NCBI RefSeq assembly: GCF_036199905.1 | Contig: NZ_CP108109.1 | Location: 3,519,501-3,583,500, forward strand | Length of the DNA: 64,000 nt | DNA from: Streptomyces sp. NBC_00223 | GTDB taxonomy: Bacteria > Actinomycetota > Actinomycetes > Streptomycetales > Streptomycetaceae | Reading direction: 5' to 3' | Part shown: piece after piece, positions 9,776 through 18,458 of the stretch | Layout of the letters: each line of letters starts with the position of its first letter | Numbering within the stretch: the first letter of the stretch is position 1 | Notes under the pieces: generated by a model | Database searches by the model: none | The model's input: only the letters and a program-made list of their open reading frames with translations | What the model was told of the DNA's origin: nothing | Program-made: the position numbers and the translations under genes

Positions 9776-11565
9776 GATCGGCTCTCCTCTCGGGATTCCG
9801 GGGGACTGTCGACGGTCAGCGGTTCCAACTCGTCGGGGGCGAAGTAGAAGTAGCGGCCGTACCAGTCGTGCATGTCGGCCGCCGGGTCGTCGACGAGCAG
9901 CAGGGCGACGTGCGTCCCGCCGTCCACGTCGTTCAGGACGGCGGCCACGCGGGCGATCTGGCCGGCGAAGAAGAGGTCCTGCGCGTCGGCGCGGCGCGAG
10001 GGCCGTACGCGGACGAGGCTGCCCTTGGCGACGCTCACCCCGTCGATCAGGACCGCGTCGGACTCGGGGCTGACCTGGGCGTCGGATGCGGGGTCCCACC
10101 AGGGGGCGCCGCCGGTGTCGAAGAGGGTCGGATCGGCGTCGGGAAGGCCGGGGCCGCCCGGGCCGGGGCCGGGTGCGGCACCGAAGCCGGGCCCGAGGTC
10201 GGGTCGGCCCAGGCCGGGGCCGGATGCGGCGCCCGGACCGGCACCGGGCCCAGAGCCCAGGTCGGCTTCGGCGTCAGGGCCGGGTGCGGCGCCCAGGCCG
10301 GCGCCCAGGCCGATGCCGGCTCCGCCCGGACCAGGTGCGGCGCCGGTGCCGGGTCCAGCGCCGCGTGCGGGTCCGGGCCCGCCCAGGCCGGGGCCGGGTG
10401 CGGCGCCAAGGTCCGGGCCCGAGTCGGGGTCCGGGCCCGAGTCGGGGCTCGGGCCGGGAAGGCCGTCGCCGGGCCCCGCGCCCGTGGGCGGCGGCACCGC
10501 GTACGGATCGCGCAGCAGCCCGTGCAGCCGCCGCAGATCCTCCGCCGACATTCCGTCGCAGCGTTCGATGATCTCCCGCGCCTTGGGGTCGGTGGCCCGC
10601 GCCTCCGCCTTCTCCTCCTCCGTCATCGTCATCACCCGCAGCGTCAGGATCTCGTCGATCTCGGTGGAGTCGAAGAGCGCGCCGGGGCTCTGCTCGGCCA
10701 CCTCCGGGTGGTCGTAGAGGATGATCGGCGCGCCGAGCACCGTGTCGGCCGACCCGGTCGGCCCGGCCAGTACCGGCCAGCAGCGCCGCTGCCGGCAGCG
10801 GGCGGCCGCGGCCTCCGCCTCGGCGGGCGGTTCGAGCAGCGAGACGAAGCGCGCGCCCCGCGCCTGGAGGATCAGGTGCGTACCGATGAGCGACGCGCGG
10901 ATCGCCGCGTCCTTGTCGGCGGCCGGCGCGGGATGCTCGTTGTCCACCGACACCGTGAGCCGTACGAAGCCGTCGTCGGCCACCGCCTCGGTCCGGATCC
11001 GGGCCACCAGCGGCTCCCTGCGCCGTACGACGCGGCCGACCGGCGTACCGTGCGCGTCCGTCAGCGGCTCGACGTCCTCGCCGCCGGGGACCCGGTGCAG
11101 GGCGTCGTACGGCTCGGTGAGCGCGAGCGCGGGCAGCGCGATCTCCCGCTCCACGGCCTCGTCCCAGCTCAGCACCGCCATCCCGTCCACGGTGAGCGTG
11201 CCGACCGGGGTGTGGCCGCCGTCCTCGTCGAGCCGCTGCACCTCGCGGACCTGCACCTGGAGGAAGCGCAGCCGGACGTCGACCGACGCGGGCGCGTCGC
11301 CCGGGTCCGTCAGCAGCACCTGCGTGGCCATCCCCGGCTCCTCGCCGAAGCTCTCCGGCGCCGCGAGCGGCGGACCGAGGACGCCGAACTGCCAGCGCGA
11401 CCGGTTCTTGCCCGAACTCGCCCGGTACGGATAGAGCAGATACCCCTCGTACAGCACCGCGTCGGCGACCGTACGGACCTGGTCGAGGCCCCGCGTATCA
11501 ACGGACCCGCCGGGCTCGGCCTTCTCGATCTGTTCGACCGGGTCCACCGGCCTGACGGAACTCAC
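9772..11565 (-). CDS. Hydrogenase-operon accessory protein with long Pro-Gly-rich linker (597 aa)
   Basis: Unrecognised multi-domain protein of the hydrogenase operon. Residues about 1-360 form a globular, beta-rich region (LLYPYRASSGKNRSRWQFG... LRVMTMTEEEKAEA). Residues about 362-478 are an almost pure Pro/Gly/Ala linker made of PGPGLGGPG-like repeats. Residues about 480-597 form a compact C-terminal domain (VSVAKGSLVRVRPS, DWYGRYFYFAPDELEPL). No signal peptide, membrane segment or redox motif was seen. The GTG start at 11565 overlaps the upstream stop by 4 nt and its stop overlaps the 39-aa gene. The linker is well placed to tether two domains on the hydrogenase complex; that is inference. 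Confidence 0.85.
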   Translation of the reverse strand: MSSVRPVDPVEQIEKAEPGGSVDTRGLDQVRTVADAVLYEGYLLYPYRASSGKNRSRWQFGVLGPPLAAPESFGEEPGMATQVLLTDPGDAPASVDVRLRFLQVQVREVQRLDEDGGHTPVGTLTVDGMAVLSWDEAVEREIALPALALTEPYDALHRVPGGEDVEPLTDAHGTPVGRVVRRREPLVARIRTEAVADDGFVRLTVSVDNEHPAPAADKDAAIRASLIGTHLILQARGARFVSLLEPPAEAEAAAARCRQRRCWPVLAGPTGSADTVLGAPIILYDHPEVAEQSPGALFDSTEIDEILTLRVMTMTEEEKAEARATDPKAREIIERCDGMSAEDLRRLHGLLRDPYAVPPPTGAGPGDGLPGPSPDSGPDPDSGPDLGAAPGPGLGGPGPARGAGPGTGAAPGPGGAGIGLGAGLGAAPGPDAEADLGSGPGAGPGAASGPGLGRPDLGPGFGAAPGPGPGGPGLPDADPTLFDTGGAPWWDPASDAQVSPESDAVLIDGVSVAKGSLVRVRPSRRADAQDLFFAGQIARVAAVLNDVDGGTHVALLLVDDPAADMHDWYGRYFYFAPDELEPLTVDSPPESREESRS

Positions 11566-12203
11566 GGGACCACCTCTCCGACATCGGCCAACAACGTGCT
11601 CACCGTCTCGTCCCAGCCGATCAGCCCGCGCCGCGCGCGGAAGTCGGCGATCCGGTCCAGGACATCCCTGTCCAGCCTGATCCAGCCGGAGTTGGGGTAG
11701 TGGAAGCCGATCATCCGGCGCCAGACCTCGACCGGCATCGCGTGCCGGGCCTCGCAGTCCCACGGCACCTGGCGCACTCCGAAGCCCGCGGCGCCCTTGG
11801 TGAACACCGTGCCGGAGAACAGCAGCGCGAGCGGCACCGATCCGTCGCCGAGAGCGTGCAGATAGCGCGAGCCGATCACGTCGAAGTCGTAGGTACAGGG
11901 CAGCGCGAGGTCGACCTCGGTGGAGCCGGTGAACCCCTGCACGGTGGTGTGGCACTGCATCCACTGGAAGGACTTCAGTGTGTCCGGCCACCGCTCCCGC
12001 CCGCCGAACAGCCCGCGCAGACCGTTCTCCTCGGCGTCGTCGTAGTGCCGCCGCTGCGGTTCGATCCGGACCTGGCAGCGCAGCACGATCGCGTGCACCC
12101 GCTCGCCCGTCTGCTCCTCGATCCGCAGCCGCGCGGTCAGTTGGGGCACGACGGTGTACGGCTCGGCGAACACGTCGAGCACCGAGAAGCCGAGGCCGCT
12201 CAT
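11562..12203 (-). CDS. Hydrogenase-cluster protein (DUF6084-like)
   Basis: A 213-aa cytoplasmic protein beginning MSGLGFSVLDVFAEPYTVVPQL. It is rich in beta-type sequence, with HTTVQGFTGSTEVDLALPCTYDFDV in the middle and a helical C-terminus. I recognise it as the DUF6084 protein that travels with group 1h hydrogenases in actinobacteria; no catalytic motif is visible. The ATG overlaps the previous stop by 4 nt (ATGA), and its own stop overlaps the next gene. Likely an assembly factor or a subunit of the native complex. Confidence 0.85.
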   Translation of the reverse strand: MSGLGFSVLDVFAEPYTVVPQLTARLRIEEQTGERVHAIVLRCQVRIEPQRRHYDDAEENGLRGLFGGRERWPDTLKSFQWMQCHTTVQGFTGSTEVDLALPCTYDFDVIGSRYLHALGDGSVPLALLFSGTVFTKGAAGFGVRQVPWDCEARHAMPVEVWRRMIGFHYPNSGWIRLDRDVLDRIADFRARRGLIGWDETVSTLLADVGEVVP

Positions 12204-12853
12204 GACGTACCGACCACGGCGGCGTCCCGGCTGCGCTCCGCCACGTGCGCGAAGAACGCGTCCATCGCGTCGTGCGCCTGTCGGCCGCCGTCGAAGCCGC
12301 GCCACAACGTCCGCAGCCGGCCCACCAGTTCGTAGCAGGCGTCGATGGGCACCAGATGGCACGAGCCGTCCGCGCCCTTCGAGCGCCGTACGAGCAGCGC
12401 CTCCACATCGGGGAGCAGCACGGCCAGTCCGGGGTTGGCCGTCACGATGGTGTCCCAGGCGTCCAGCGGCAGTTCGGACTCGGTGGCGCCCGCGGGGCCG
12501 GGGTAGAAGGCGACCGTACGGCCCTGGAGTGAGTTGCGGAACAGGAAGGCGAGCCCGACCGGGATCTGCAACTCGTCCCAGGTCCGCTCGTCCAACGCGA
12601 GCCCGGAGAAGCGTAGATAGCGCTCGGGCACCGCCCGGTAGCGCAGATGCGCCCGCTGGTCGCTGAAGAGCAGATAGCAGGGCCGGCACGCGCACATCAG
12701 GGCGCGGCTGTCGAGGTTCACCACATGCGCGTGGCCCTCGCCGACCGGCTCCGCGCACATCTCGCAGCGCTCGCCCGCGGCCGGCCGGGGACGCGCGCGG
12801 GCGATCCGCAGCAGGGCGGCGGCCGGGGCCGACGGGCGGCCGTGGAGGATCAT
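12200..12853 (-). CDS. Hydrogenase-cluster zinc/iron-binding protein (DUF5947-like)
   Basis: A 217-aa protein with an N-terminal cysteine module: CEMC near residues 31-34, then CACRPC near residues 54-59, spaced like a zinc ribbon or rubredoxin-type metal site. An alpha/beta region follows (YLRFSGLALDERTWDELQIPVGLAF). It corresponds to the DUF5947 family that occurs in high-affinity hydrogenase operons. The ATG at 12853 overlaps the NifU/Rieske-like gene stop by 4 nt. The cysteine set suggests metal binding, possibly electron transfer or Fe-S delivery. Confidence 0.85.
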   Translation of the reverse strand: MILHGRPSAPAAALLRIARARPRPAAGERCEMCAEPVGEGHAHVVNLDSRALMCACRPCYLLFSDQRAHLRYRAVPERYLRFSGLALDERTWDELQIPVGLAFLFRNSLQGRTVAFYPGPAGATESELPLDAWDTIVTANPGLAVLLPDVEALLVRRSKGADGSCHLVPIDACYELVGRLRTLWRGFDGGRQAHDAMDAFFAHVAERSRDAAVVGTS

Positions 12854-13869
12854 GTCGCCACCGCGGCGGGCACCGGGACGGCGACCGAGACCGTACCGCC
12901 GCTCGCGAGCACGGGCAGCGGGTCCAGGTGGGCGCCCTCCTCGTCCACGCAGGCGCCGGCCCGCCGGACGTCGTAGTGCGCGCGGCAGGCCGGGCAGCTC
13001 AGCAGCGCGTCCCCGGTGGCGCCGCCCAGCCGCCTGGCCAGGACGGCGCCCGCCATCGGCTGGTCGCACCGGGCGCAGCGGTCCCGGAAGGCGAAGAGGT
13101 CCGCGCCGATCCGGCAGGCCAGCACCGGTACGCCGGCGGCGGTGAAGCGGGTGACGGCGCCGGACTCCAGCCCGGCCAGCTCCCCGGCGGGCTGCCAGGT
13201 GCCGCCGGCGGAGTCGGCGTCGGCCGCCTGGTCGTGCAGCCGGGCGAACAGCGCGTCGACCGGGACCACCGGCCCGGCGGCCGCCTCGTCGGAGGCGGTC
13301 TCGACCTCGATCGAGGTGATCTCGGGCGCGGCCGCCTCGACCGCGCCCTGCACGGCGAGCGTGAGCGTGGCCGAGGAGGACGGGCAGCCGTCGCAACTGC
13401 CCAGCAGCCGCAGCCGGACCACCCCGTCGTCACCGACGCCCAGCAGTTCGACATCGCCGCCGTGGGAGCCGAGATACGGCCGTACGCTCTCCAGCGCCTT
13501 CTCGACCCGGGTCTCCACGCTGTACGGGTGCAGTCCGTGCACCAGCAGCAGGCTGGCCACCAGGTCGTCGGCGGCGAGGGCGGCCAGGACGTCCTCGCCC
13601 AAGTGGCCGCGCTCGTACAGCAGGTCGAGCAGCCGTTCGAGGCCGGCGCCGTAGAAGTCCGTGACCAGCCGGACCAGTTCCTCGCTGCGCTCGCGGGCGA
13701 CGGCGCCGCCGGAGGCGCCGGCGGCGATCAGGGTGTCGATACGCTCGCCAGTGGCACGCCAGTCGGCCTCGGTGGACGTGACGTGCCCGACGGCCTCGGT
13801 GGACGCCGGACCGTGGTCGGCCGGCGATTCGGGCCCACGGTCGGCGGGGGCTTCGGGACGCTCGGCCAC
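12850..13869 (-). CDS. NifU-domain / Rieske-fold iron-sulfur protein
   Basis: A roughly 340-aa two-domain iron-sulfur protein directly behind the large subunit. The first half contains a NifU C-terminal scaffold domain (GGDVELLGVGDDGVVRLRL, GSCDGCPSSSATL with CxxC). The second half aligns by eye with Rieske ferredoxins (DRCARCDQPM ... LSCPACRAHYDV). The usual Rieske ligands CxH and CxxH are replaced by CARC and CPAC, so all candidate ligands are Cys. Its place matches the accessory electron-transfer protein (HucE-like) of mycobacterial group 1h operons, so it may accept electrons from HhyS. Start uncertain: GTG 13869 (1 nt after the hhyL stop) is given; GTG 13878 is equally possible. Confidence 0.85.
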   Translation of the reverse strand: MAERPEAPADRGPESPADHGPASTEAVGHVTSTEADWRATGERIDTLIAAGASGGAVARERSEELVRLVTDFYGAGLERLLDLLYERGHLGEDVLAALAADDLVASLLLVHGLHPYSVETRVEKALESVRPYLGSHGGDVELLGVGDDGVVRLRLLGSCDGCPSSSATLTLAVQGAVEAAAPEITSIEVETASDEAAAGPVVPVDALFARLHDQAADADSAGGTWQPAGELAGLESGAVTRFTAAGVPVLACRIGADLFAFRDRCARCDQPMAGAVLARRLGGATGDALLSCPACRAHYDVRRAGACVDEEGAHLDPLPVLASGGTVSVAVPVPAAVAT

Positions 13870-13870
13870 G

Positions 13871-15661
13871 TCACGCACCCGCGGACTGGGTCGGGGAGTG
13901 CAGCAGTTCCAGCTTCTTGCCCTCGCCCAGGTACATGTGCACACCGCACGGCAGGCAGGGGTCGAAGCTGCGGACCGTCCGCATGATGTCGATGCCCTTG
14001 AAGTGCTCCCGGTCGTTCTCCTCGAAGATCGGCTGGCCCTGCACCGCGTCCTCGTACGGCCCCGGGGTGCCGTAGCTGTCGCGGGGGCTCGCGTTCCACG
14101 GGGTCGGCGGGTACGGGTGGTAGTTGGCGATCTTGCCGTCGCGGATCACCATGTGGTGGGACAGGACCCCGCGCACCGCCTCGGTGAAGCCGCAGCCGAC
14201 GCCCTCCTCCGGGACCTCGAACTTCTCCCAGGTCTTGGTCCGCCCGGCCCGGATCTCCACCAGCGCCTTCTCGGCGAAGTGCAGCGCGCACGCGGCCACA
14301 TACGCCTGGAAGTAGGTGCGGGCCCGGTTGCGCTCGATGGTGTTGCTCCACTGGGGGATCTTCCACTCCAGCTCGACCGGGCCCTTGAGCGCGGTCTTGG
14401 GGAGGTTGATCCGCACACTGCTGCCGGTGGCCTTGACGTAGCCGATGTCGACCAGACCGGCCAGCGCCGTGGTCCACAGCCGCGCCAGCGGTCCGCCGCC
14501 GGTGTCCAGGGCGAGGTAGTCCTTGCCGTCGAACCACCGCGGCGACATCACCCAGCTGTACTTGTCGTCCAGGTCCCGCTTCTGCGGCCGCGGGTTGGTG
14601 TGCTGGTTCCACGGGTGCCGCCGGTCGACCGGGTTGCCCAGCGGGTCGTGCGTCACGAACATCTCCTGGTCCTCCCAGTCGCCGTAGTACGACGAACCGA
14701 GCAGGATGCGGATGCCCAGGTTGATCTTCACCAGGTCGGTGGTGACGAGCTTCCCGTCCACGACGACGCCCGGGGTGACGTACATCTTCCGACCCCAGTC
14801 GGTCATGTCCTTGTACTCGAAGTTGCAGTGCTCCGGGTCCTGGAAGGCACCCCAGCAGCCGAGCAGGATACGGCGGTTGCCGACCATCTCGTAGCCGGGC
14901 AGCGCCTCGTAGAAGAAGTCGAAGAGGTCGTCGTGCATCGGCACGACCTTCTTCATGAACTCGACGTAGCGCTGGAGGCGGGTGATGTAGTCCGTCATCA
15001 GCTGGACGGTCGCCACCGTGCCCACGCCGCCCGGGTAGAGCGTGGAGGGGTGCACATGCCGGCCCTCCATCAGACAGAACATCTCCCGGGTCATCCGGCT
15101 CACCTGGAGCGCCTCGCGGTAGAACTCGCCGGTGAACGGATTCAGCGAGCGCATGATGTCGCCGATGGTCTTGTACCCATGGGCGTCCGCGTGCGGCGAA
15201 GCGGTCCGATTGGCCTTCTCCAGCACCCCGGGGTTGGTCTCGGCGACCATTTTCTCGCAGTAGTCGACCCCGACCAGATTCTCCTGGAAGATATTGTGGT
15301 CGAACATGTACTCGGCGGCCTCGCCGAGATTGACGATCCATTCGGCGATGTGCGGCGGCTTGACCCCGTACGCCATGTTCTGCGCGTAACAGGAACACGT
15401 CGCGTGGTTGTCACCGCAGATTCCGCAGATCCGGCTGGTGATGAAGTGCGCGTCGCGCGGGTCCTTGCCCTTCATGAAGACCGAATAGCCGCGGAAGATG
15501 GAACTCGTGCTGTGGCATTCCGCGACCACACGCTGCTTGAAGTCGATCTTCGTGTAGATGCCCAGGCTTCCGACGATACGGGTGATGGGGTCCCACGCCA
15601 TCTCCACCAGTTCGTCCGTGCCCCGGCTCCCGGTGCCACCCCTGTTCTGGGTCGCCGTCAT
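13871..15661 (-). CDS. hhyL: [NiFe] hydrogenase large subunit, group 1h
   Basis: Catalytic subunit carrying the NiFe(CN)2CO site that splits H2. In the 596-aa product the L1 motif RICGICGDNH is near residues 76-85 and the L2 motif DPCLPCGVH near 567-575, giving the four Cys ligands. The 21-residue tail after H575 (MYLGEGKKLELLHSPTQSAGA) is the peptide expected to be removed by the operon's protease. The L1 form ending in DNHATCS is typical of group 1h high-affinity hydrogenases, which in streptomycetes scavenge atmospheric H2 during sporulation or starvation. ATG start with the small-subunit stop 38 bp upstream. Confidence 0.97.
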   Translation of the reverse strand: MTATQNRGGTGSRGTDELVEMAWDPITRIVGSLGIYTKIDFKQRVVAECHSTSSIFRGYSVFMKGKDPRDAHFITSRICGICGDNHATCSCYAQNMAYGVKPPHIAEWIVNLGEAAEYMFDHNIFQENLVGVDYCEKMVAETNPGVLEKANRTASPHADAHGYKTIGDIMRSLNPFTGEFYREALQVSRMTREMFCLMEGRHVHPSTLYPGGVGTVATVQLMTDYITRLQRYVEFMKKVVPMHDDLFDFFYEALPGYEMVGNRRILLGCWGAFQDPEHCNFEYKDMTDWGRKMYVTPGVVVDGKLVTTDLVKINLGIRILLGSSYYGDWEDQEMFVTHDPLGNPVDRRHPWNQHTNPRPQKRDLDDKYSWVMSPRWFDGKDYLALDTGGGPLARLWTTALAGLVDIGYVKATGSSVRINLPKTALKGPVELEWKIPQWSNTIERNRARTYFQAYVAACALHFAEKALVEIRAGRTKTWEKFEVPEEGVGCGFTEAVRGVLSHHMVIRDGKIANYHPYPPTPWNASPRDSYGTPGPYEDAVQGQPIFEENDREHFKGIDIMRTVRSFDPCLPCGVHMYLGEGKKLELLHSPTQSAGA

Positions 15662-15699
15662 TGCGCCGCCTCATCTCTCTGTCCGTTGCGGTGGGTCGG

Positions 15700-16755
15700 T
15701 CACCAGGTGCGGGTGGCACCGGTCGTGAGGGTCCTGCCCCGCTCACGCCATTTCGGTTCTTGGTCGAGGGTGTGCGTGGTCATCTTCCGCAGCCGGCGCA
15801 TCGTCGTTCCGTACAGCCCGACCGAGTTCGTGGAGAGCTTTCCGCCGGGGGGCTCGTCCATGAACGGCATGAACTTGTCCGGGAATCCCGGCATCGTGCA
15901 GCCGATGCAGATACCGCCGACATTCGGGCAGCCGCCGATACCGTTCATCCAGCCGCGCTTGGGGACATTGCACTTGACGGTCGGTCCCCAGCAGCCGAGC
16001 TTGACGATGCACTTGGGCGAGCCGTATTCCGTCGCGAAGTCGCCCTGCTCGTAGTAGCCCGCGCGGTCGCAGCCCTCGTGCACGGTCTGGCCGAAGAGCC
16101 AGGTCGGCCGCAGCGACTCGTCGAGCGGGATCATGGGCGCCTGGTCGGTGGCCATGTAGAGCAGATAGGTGAGCGTCTCCGAGAGGTTGTCCGGCTGGAT
16201 CGGACAGCCGGGCACGCACACGATCGGGATGCCCGCCTTGGACTTCCAGTCCCAGCCCAGGTAGTCGGGCACCCCCATCGCCCCGGTCGGGTTGCCCGCC
16301 ATGGCGTGGATGCCGCCGTATGTGGCGCAGGTGCCGGCCGCGACGATCGCGGTGGCCTTCGGCGCCAGCCGGGAGAGCCATTCGCTGGTGGTCCTCGGCT
16401 GTCCGGTGGCCGGGTCGTTGCCGAAGCCGGACCAGTAGCCCTCGTCGTGCAGCTGCTCGTTGGGAATCGACCCCTCGACCACCAGGACGAACGGGTCGAG
16501 TTCTCCGCGGTCCGCCTTGAAGAACCACTCAAGGAAGTCGTCGGCGCCGCCCGCGGGCCCGCACTCGAAATCGATGAGCGGCCAGTGGACGGCGACCTGC
16601 GGAAGGCCCGGCAGCGCGCCGAGCGCGATTTCCTCGATGCTGGGCTGGGTGGCGGCGGTGAGCGCCACCGAATCGCCGTCACAGCTGAGACCGGCATTGA
16701 TCCACAGCACATGGATCAGGGTTTCCTCGGCTTTGACTGCTTCCTTTGTCGGCAT
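15700..16755 (-). CDS. hhyS: [NiFe] hydrogenase small subunit, group 1h
   Basis: Electron-transfer subunit with three Fe-S clusters. The 351-aa protein opens HVLWINAGLSCDGDSVAL, the proximal-cluster region with the Asp-containing CDGDS signature reported for group 5/1h enzymes. It also contains AAGTCATYGGIHA, VPGCPIQPDNL, and a C-terminal medial/distal cluster region (LGCWGPTVKCNVP, GGCPNVGGICIGCTMPGFPDKF). No Tat (RRxFxK) leader is present, so the enzyme should be assembled on the cytoplasmic face. ATG 16755 is used because the upstream in-frame extension has no family similarity. First gene of the minus-strand hydrogenase operon. Confidence 0.97.
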   Translation of the reverse strand: MPTKEAVKAEETLIHVLWINAGLSCDGDSVALTAATQPSIEEIALGALPGLPQVAVHWPLIDFECGPAGGADDFLEWFFKADRGELDPFVLVVEGSIPNEQLHDEGYWSGFGNDPATGQPRTTSEWLSRLAPKATAIVAAGTCATYGGIHAMAGNPTGAMGVPDYLGWDWKSKAGIPIVCVPGCPIQPDNLSETLTYLLYMATDQAPMIPLDESLRPTWLFGQTVHEGCDRAGYYEQGDFATEYGSPKCIVKLGCWGPTVKCNVPKRGWMNGIGGCPNVGGICIGCTMPGFPDKFMPFMDEPPGGKLSTNSVGLYGTTMRRLRKMTTHTLDQEPKWRERGRTLTTGATRTW

Positions 16756-17054
16756 AGCGTTGCCGCCTTCCGGGGTTGACGGGCGATTTCCCCGTATCAC
16801 CGGGAACCGCCTTCGACCCACACGTGTGGTGTCGCTCACATTGCTACCATCTGGGCCCAGCCGGAACACCCTGTCAACACGAGATCCACCGGTCGATCAC
16901 CGTGTTCCACCACGAGCGGCGGATTTCCTCCGCACCCGGAATAAGCCGGTCGGGTGATTCCCCCGGGCCCGGCGACCGGTCGGAAGGCGCGGGAACCGCA
17001 GCGATCTCCTACGGTCAGGGGTGTCGTGGGCACAAACGCGGGGACGAGGCACGC
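16756..17054. promoter_or_regulatory. Divergent promoter region hhyS <-> hypA
   Basis: A 299-bp gap separates the divergent ATGs of hhyS (minus) and hypA (plus) and must hold both promoters. It is noticeably less G/C-rich in the hhyS-proximal half. It contains CACACGTGTGG at about 16819 (E-box-like palindrome CACGTG) and a TCACATTGC octamer at about 16838. I could not assign -35/-10 boxes with confidence. Confidence 0.55.
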
Positions 17055-17384
17055 ATGCATGAATTGTCGCTCACCCAGAGCGTTGTCGACGCGGTCTGCG
17101 AACGTGCCGCCGGACGGCGGGTGCACGCGGTCCGGCTGCGCGTGGGTCTGCTCACCGCGGTGGTGGCGGATTCGATGCGATTCTGCTTCGACCTGATCAC
17201 CGAGGGGACGGTGGCCGAGGGCGCGCGGCTCGATATCGAGCAGCCGCCGGGAAGCGGGCACTGCCGGACGTGCGACAGCGATTTCCCGCTGACCGATCCC
17301 GTATTGCTGTGCCCGTGCGGCGGCGCCGATGTGGAGATCACCTCGGGGCGGGAGCTTCAGATCATTTCGATGAGAGTGGGCTGA
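17055..17384 (+). CDS. hypA: Hydrogenase nickel incorporation protein HypA
   Basis: HypA binds nickel and delivers it with HypB to the large subunit. The 109-aa product starts MHELS; His2 and Glu3 form the N-terminal nickel site. A zinc site is given by CRTC near residue 73 and CPCG near residue 91, a CxxC/CxC variant of the usual CxxC/CxxC. The ATG at 17055 is fixed by the need for His at position 2. hypB follows after 3 nt, so the two are co-transcribed and diverge from the structural operon. Confidence 0.94.
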   Translation: MHELSLTQSVVDAVCERAAGRRVHAVRLRVGLLTAVVADSMRFCFDLITEGTVAEGARLDIEQPPGSGHCRTCDSDFPLTDPVLLCPCGGADVEITSGRELQIISMRVG

Positions 17385-17387
17385 GAT

Positions 17388-18341
17388 ATGTGCGGGACGT
17401 GCGGGTGCGGTGGCGAGGGTGACGGGGGCGTGCGGATTGCCGTACCGGTGGGGGACTCGGGGGGCGCGGGAGGTGCGGGGCACGAGGGGGGCGGCGGGCA
17501 CTCGCACGGGGGCGGGCACTCGCATGGGGGCGGGCACGATCACGGGCACTCGCATGGGCATGAGCACGACCACGTGCACCCGCAGGTGGGGGTGCTGACG
17601 CGGGAGGCGGGTGGCGTCCTCGCGGAGGCGGGTGGCGTGCGTGTGGAGGCGGGCGGGGTCCTCTCGGAGGCCGGCGCCGTACGTACCGAGGTCGGCGGCG
17701 AGACGATCACCCTTGAGCAGAAGGTGCTCGCCAAGAACGAGACCCTCGCCGCCCGTAACCGCCAGTGGCTGGCCACGCAGGACATCGTCGCCGTCAATCT
17801 GATGAGTTCACCGGGCGCGGGCAAGACCACCCTGCTGGAACGCACCATCGCCGACCTCATGGGCCGGCGGGCCGTCTCGGTCGTCGAGGGCGACCAGGAG
17901 ACGATGCTCGACGCCGACCGGATCAGGCGCACCGGCTGCCCGGTGGTCCAGGTGAACACCGGCGCCGGCTGCCATCTCGACGCCGAGATGATGCGCGACG
18001 CGCTCCGGGTGCTGACGCCCGCGATCGGTTCGCTGGTCCTGGTCGAGAACGTCGGCAATCTGGTGTGCCCGGCCCTCTTCGACCTCGGCGAGCGCAGCCG
18101 GGTCGTGATCATCTCGGTCACCGAGGGCACGGACAAGCCACTGAAGTACCCGTACATGTTCGGCGCGGCCGACCTCGTCGTCATCAACAAGGTCGACCTG
18201 CTGCCGTACGTGGACTTCGACGTCGACCGGTGCGAGCGGTACGCGCGTTCCGTGAACCCGGACGTACAGGTGCTCGCGGTGTCGGCGACCACGGGCGAGG
18301 GCCTTGACGCCTGGTACGACTGGCTGACCCCGGAGCGGTGA
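17388..18341 (+). CDS. hypB: Hydrogenase nickel GTPase HypB (His-rich)
   Basis: GTPase that supplies nickel to the hydrogenase. The 317-aa product has three parts: an N-terminal high-affinity nickel motif CGTCGCG; a Gly/His-rich segment (HSHGGGHSHGGGHDHGHS, residues about 27-65) for nickel storage; and a SIMIBI GTPase domain with P-loop SSPGAGKTTLLE near residue 140, EGDQETMLDADRI and NKVDLLPYVDFD. Between His-rich and GTPase parts lies a short repeated EAGGVxxE segment (residues about 66-105) not usual in HypB. ATG start 3 nt after hypA. Confidence 0.95.
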   Translation: MCGTCGCGGEGDGGVRIAVPVGDSGGAGGAGHEGGGGHSHGGGHSHGGGHDHGHSHGHEHDHVHPQVGVLTREAGGVLAEAGGVRVEAGGVLSEAGAVRTEVGGETITLEQKVLAKNETLAARNRQWLATQDIVAVNLMSSPGAGKTTLLERTIADLMGRRAVSVVEGDQETMLDADRIRRTGCPVVQVNTGAGCHLDAEMMRDALRVLTPAIGSLVLVENVGNLVCPALFDLGERSRVVIISVTEGTDKPLKYPYMFGAADLVVINKVDLLPYVDFDVDRCERYARSVNPDVQVLAVSATTGEGLDAWYDWLTPER

Positions 18342-18458
18342 TCCCCGCCCGCCCGACGGCCTCGGAAGCGGGCCCCAACCGGGCCTGGTGCGGGCCGAGT
18401 TGCGCGCGGGGGGCTTCGGCCGGTATCCACAGCGGTAACGCTGCGGGAAGGTGACGCC

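Noticed and set aside
16836..16848. TCACATTGC octamer in the hhyS/hypA promoter, resembling the GntR half-site
   Set aside because: Only one half-site is present, and hydrogenase control by a hydroxyproline regulator has no other support; kept as coincidence.
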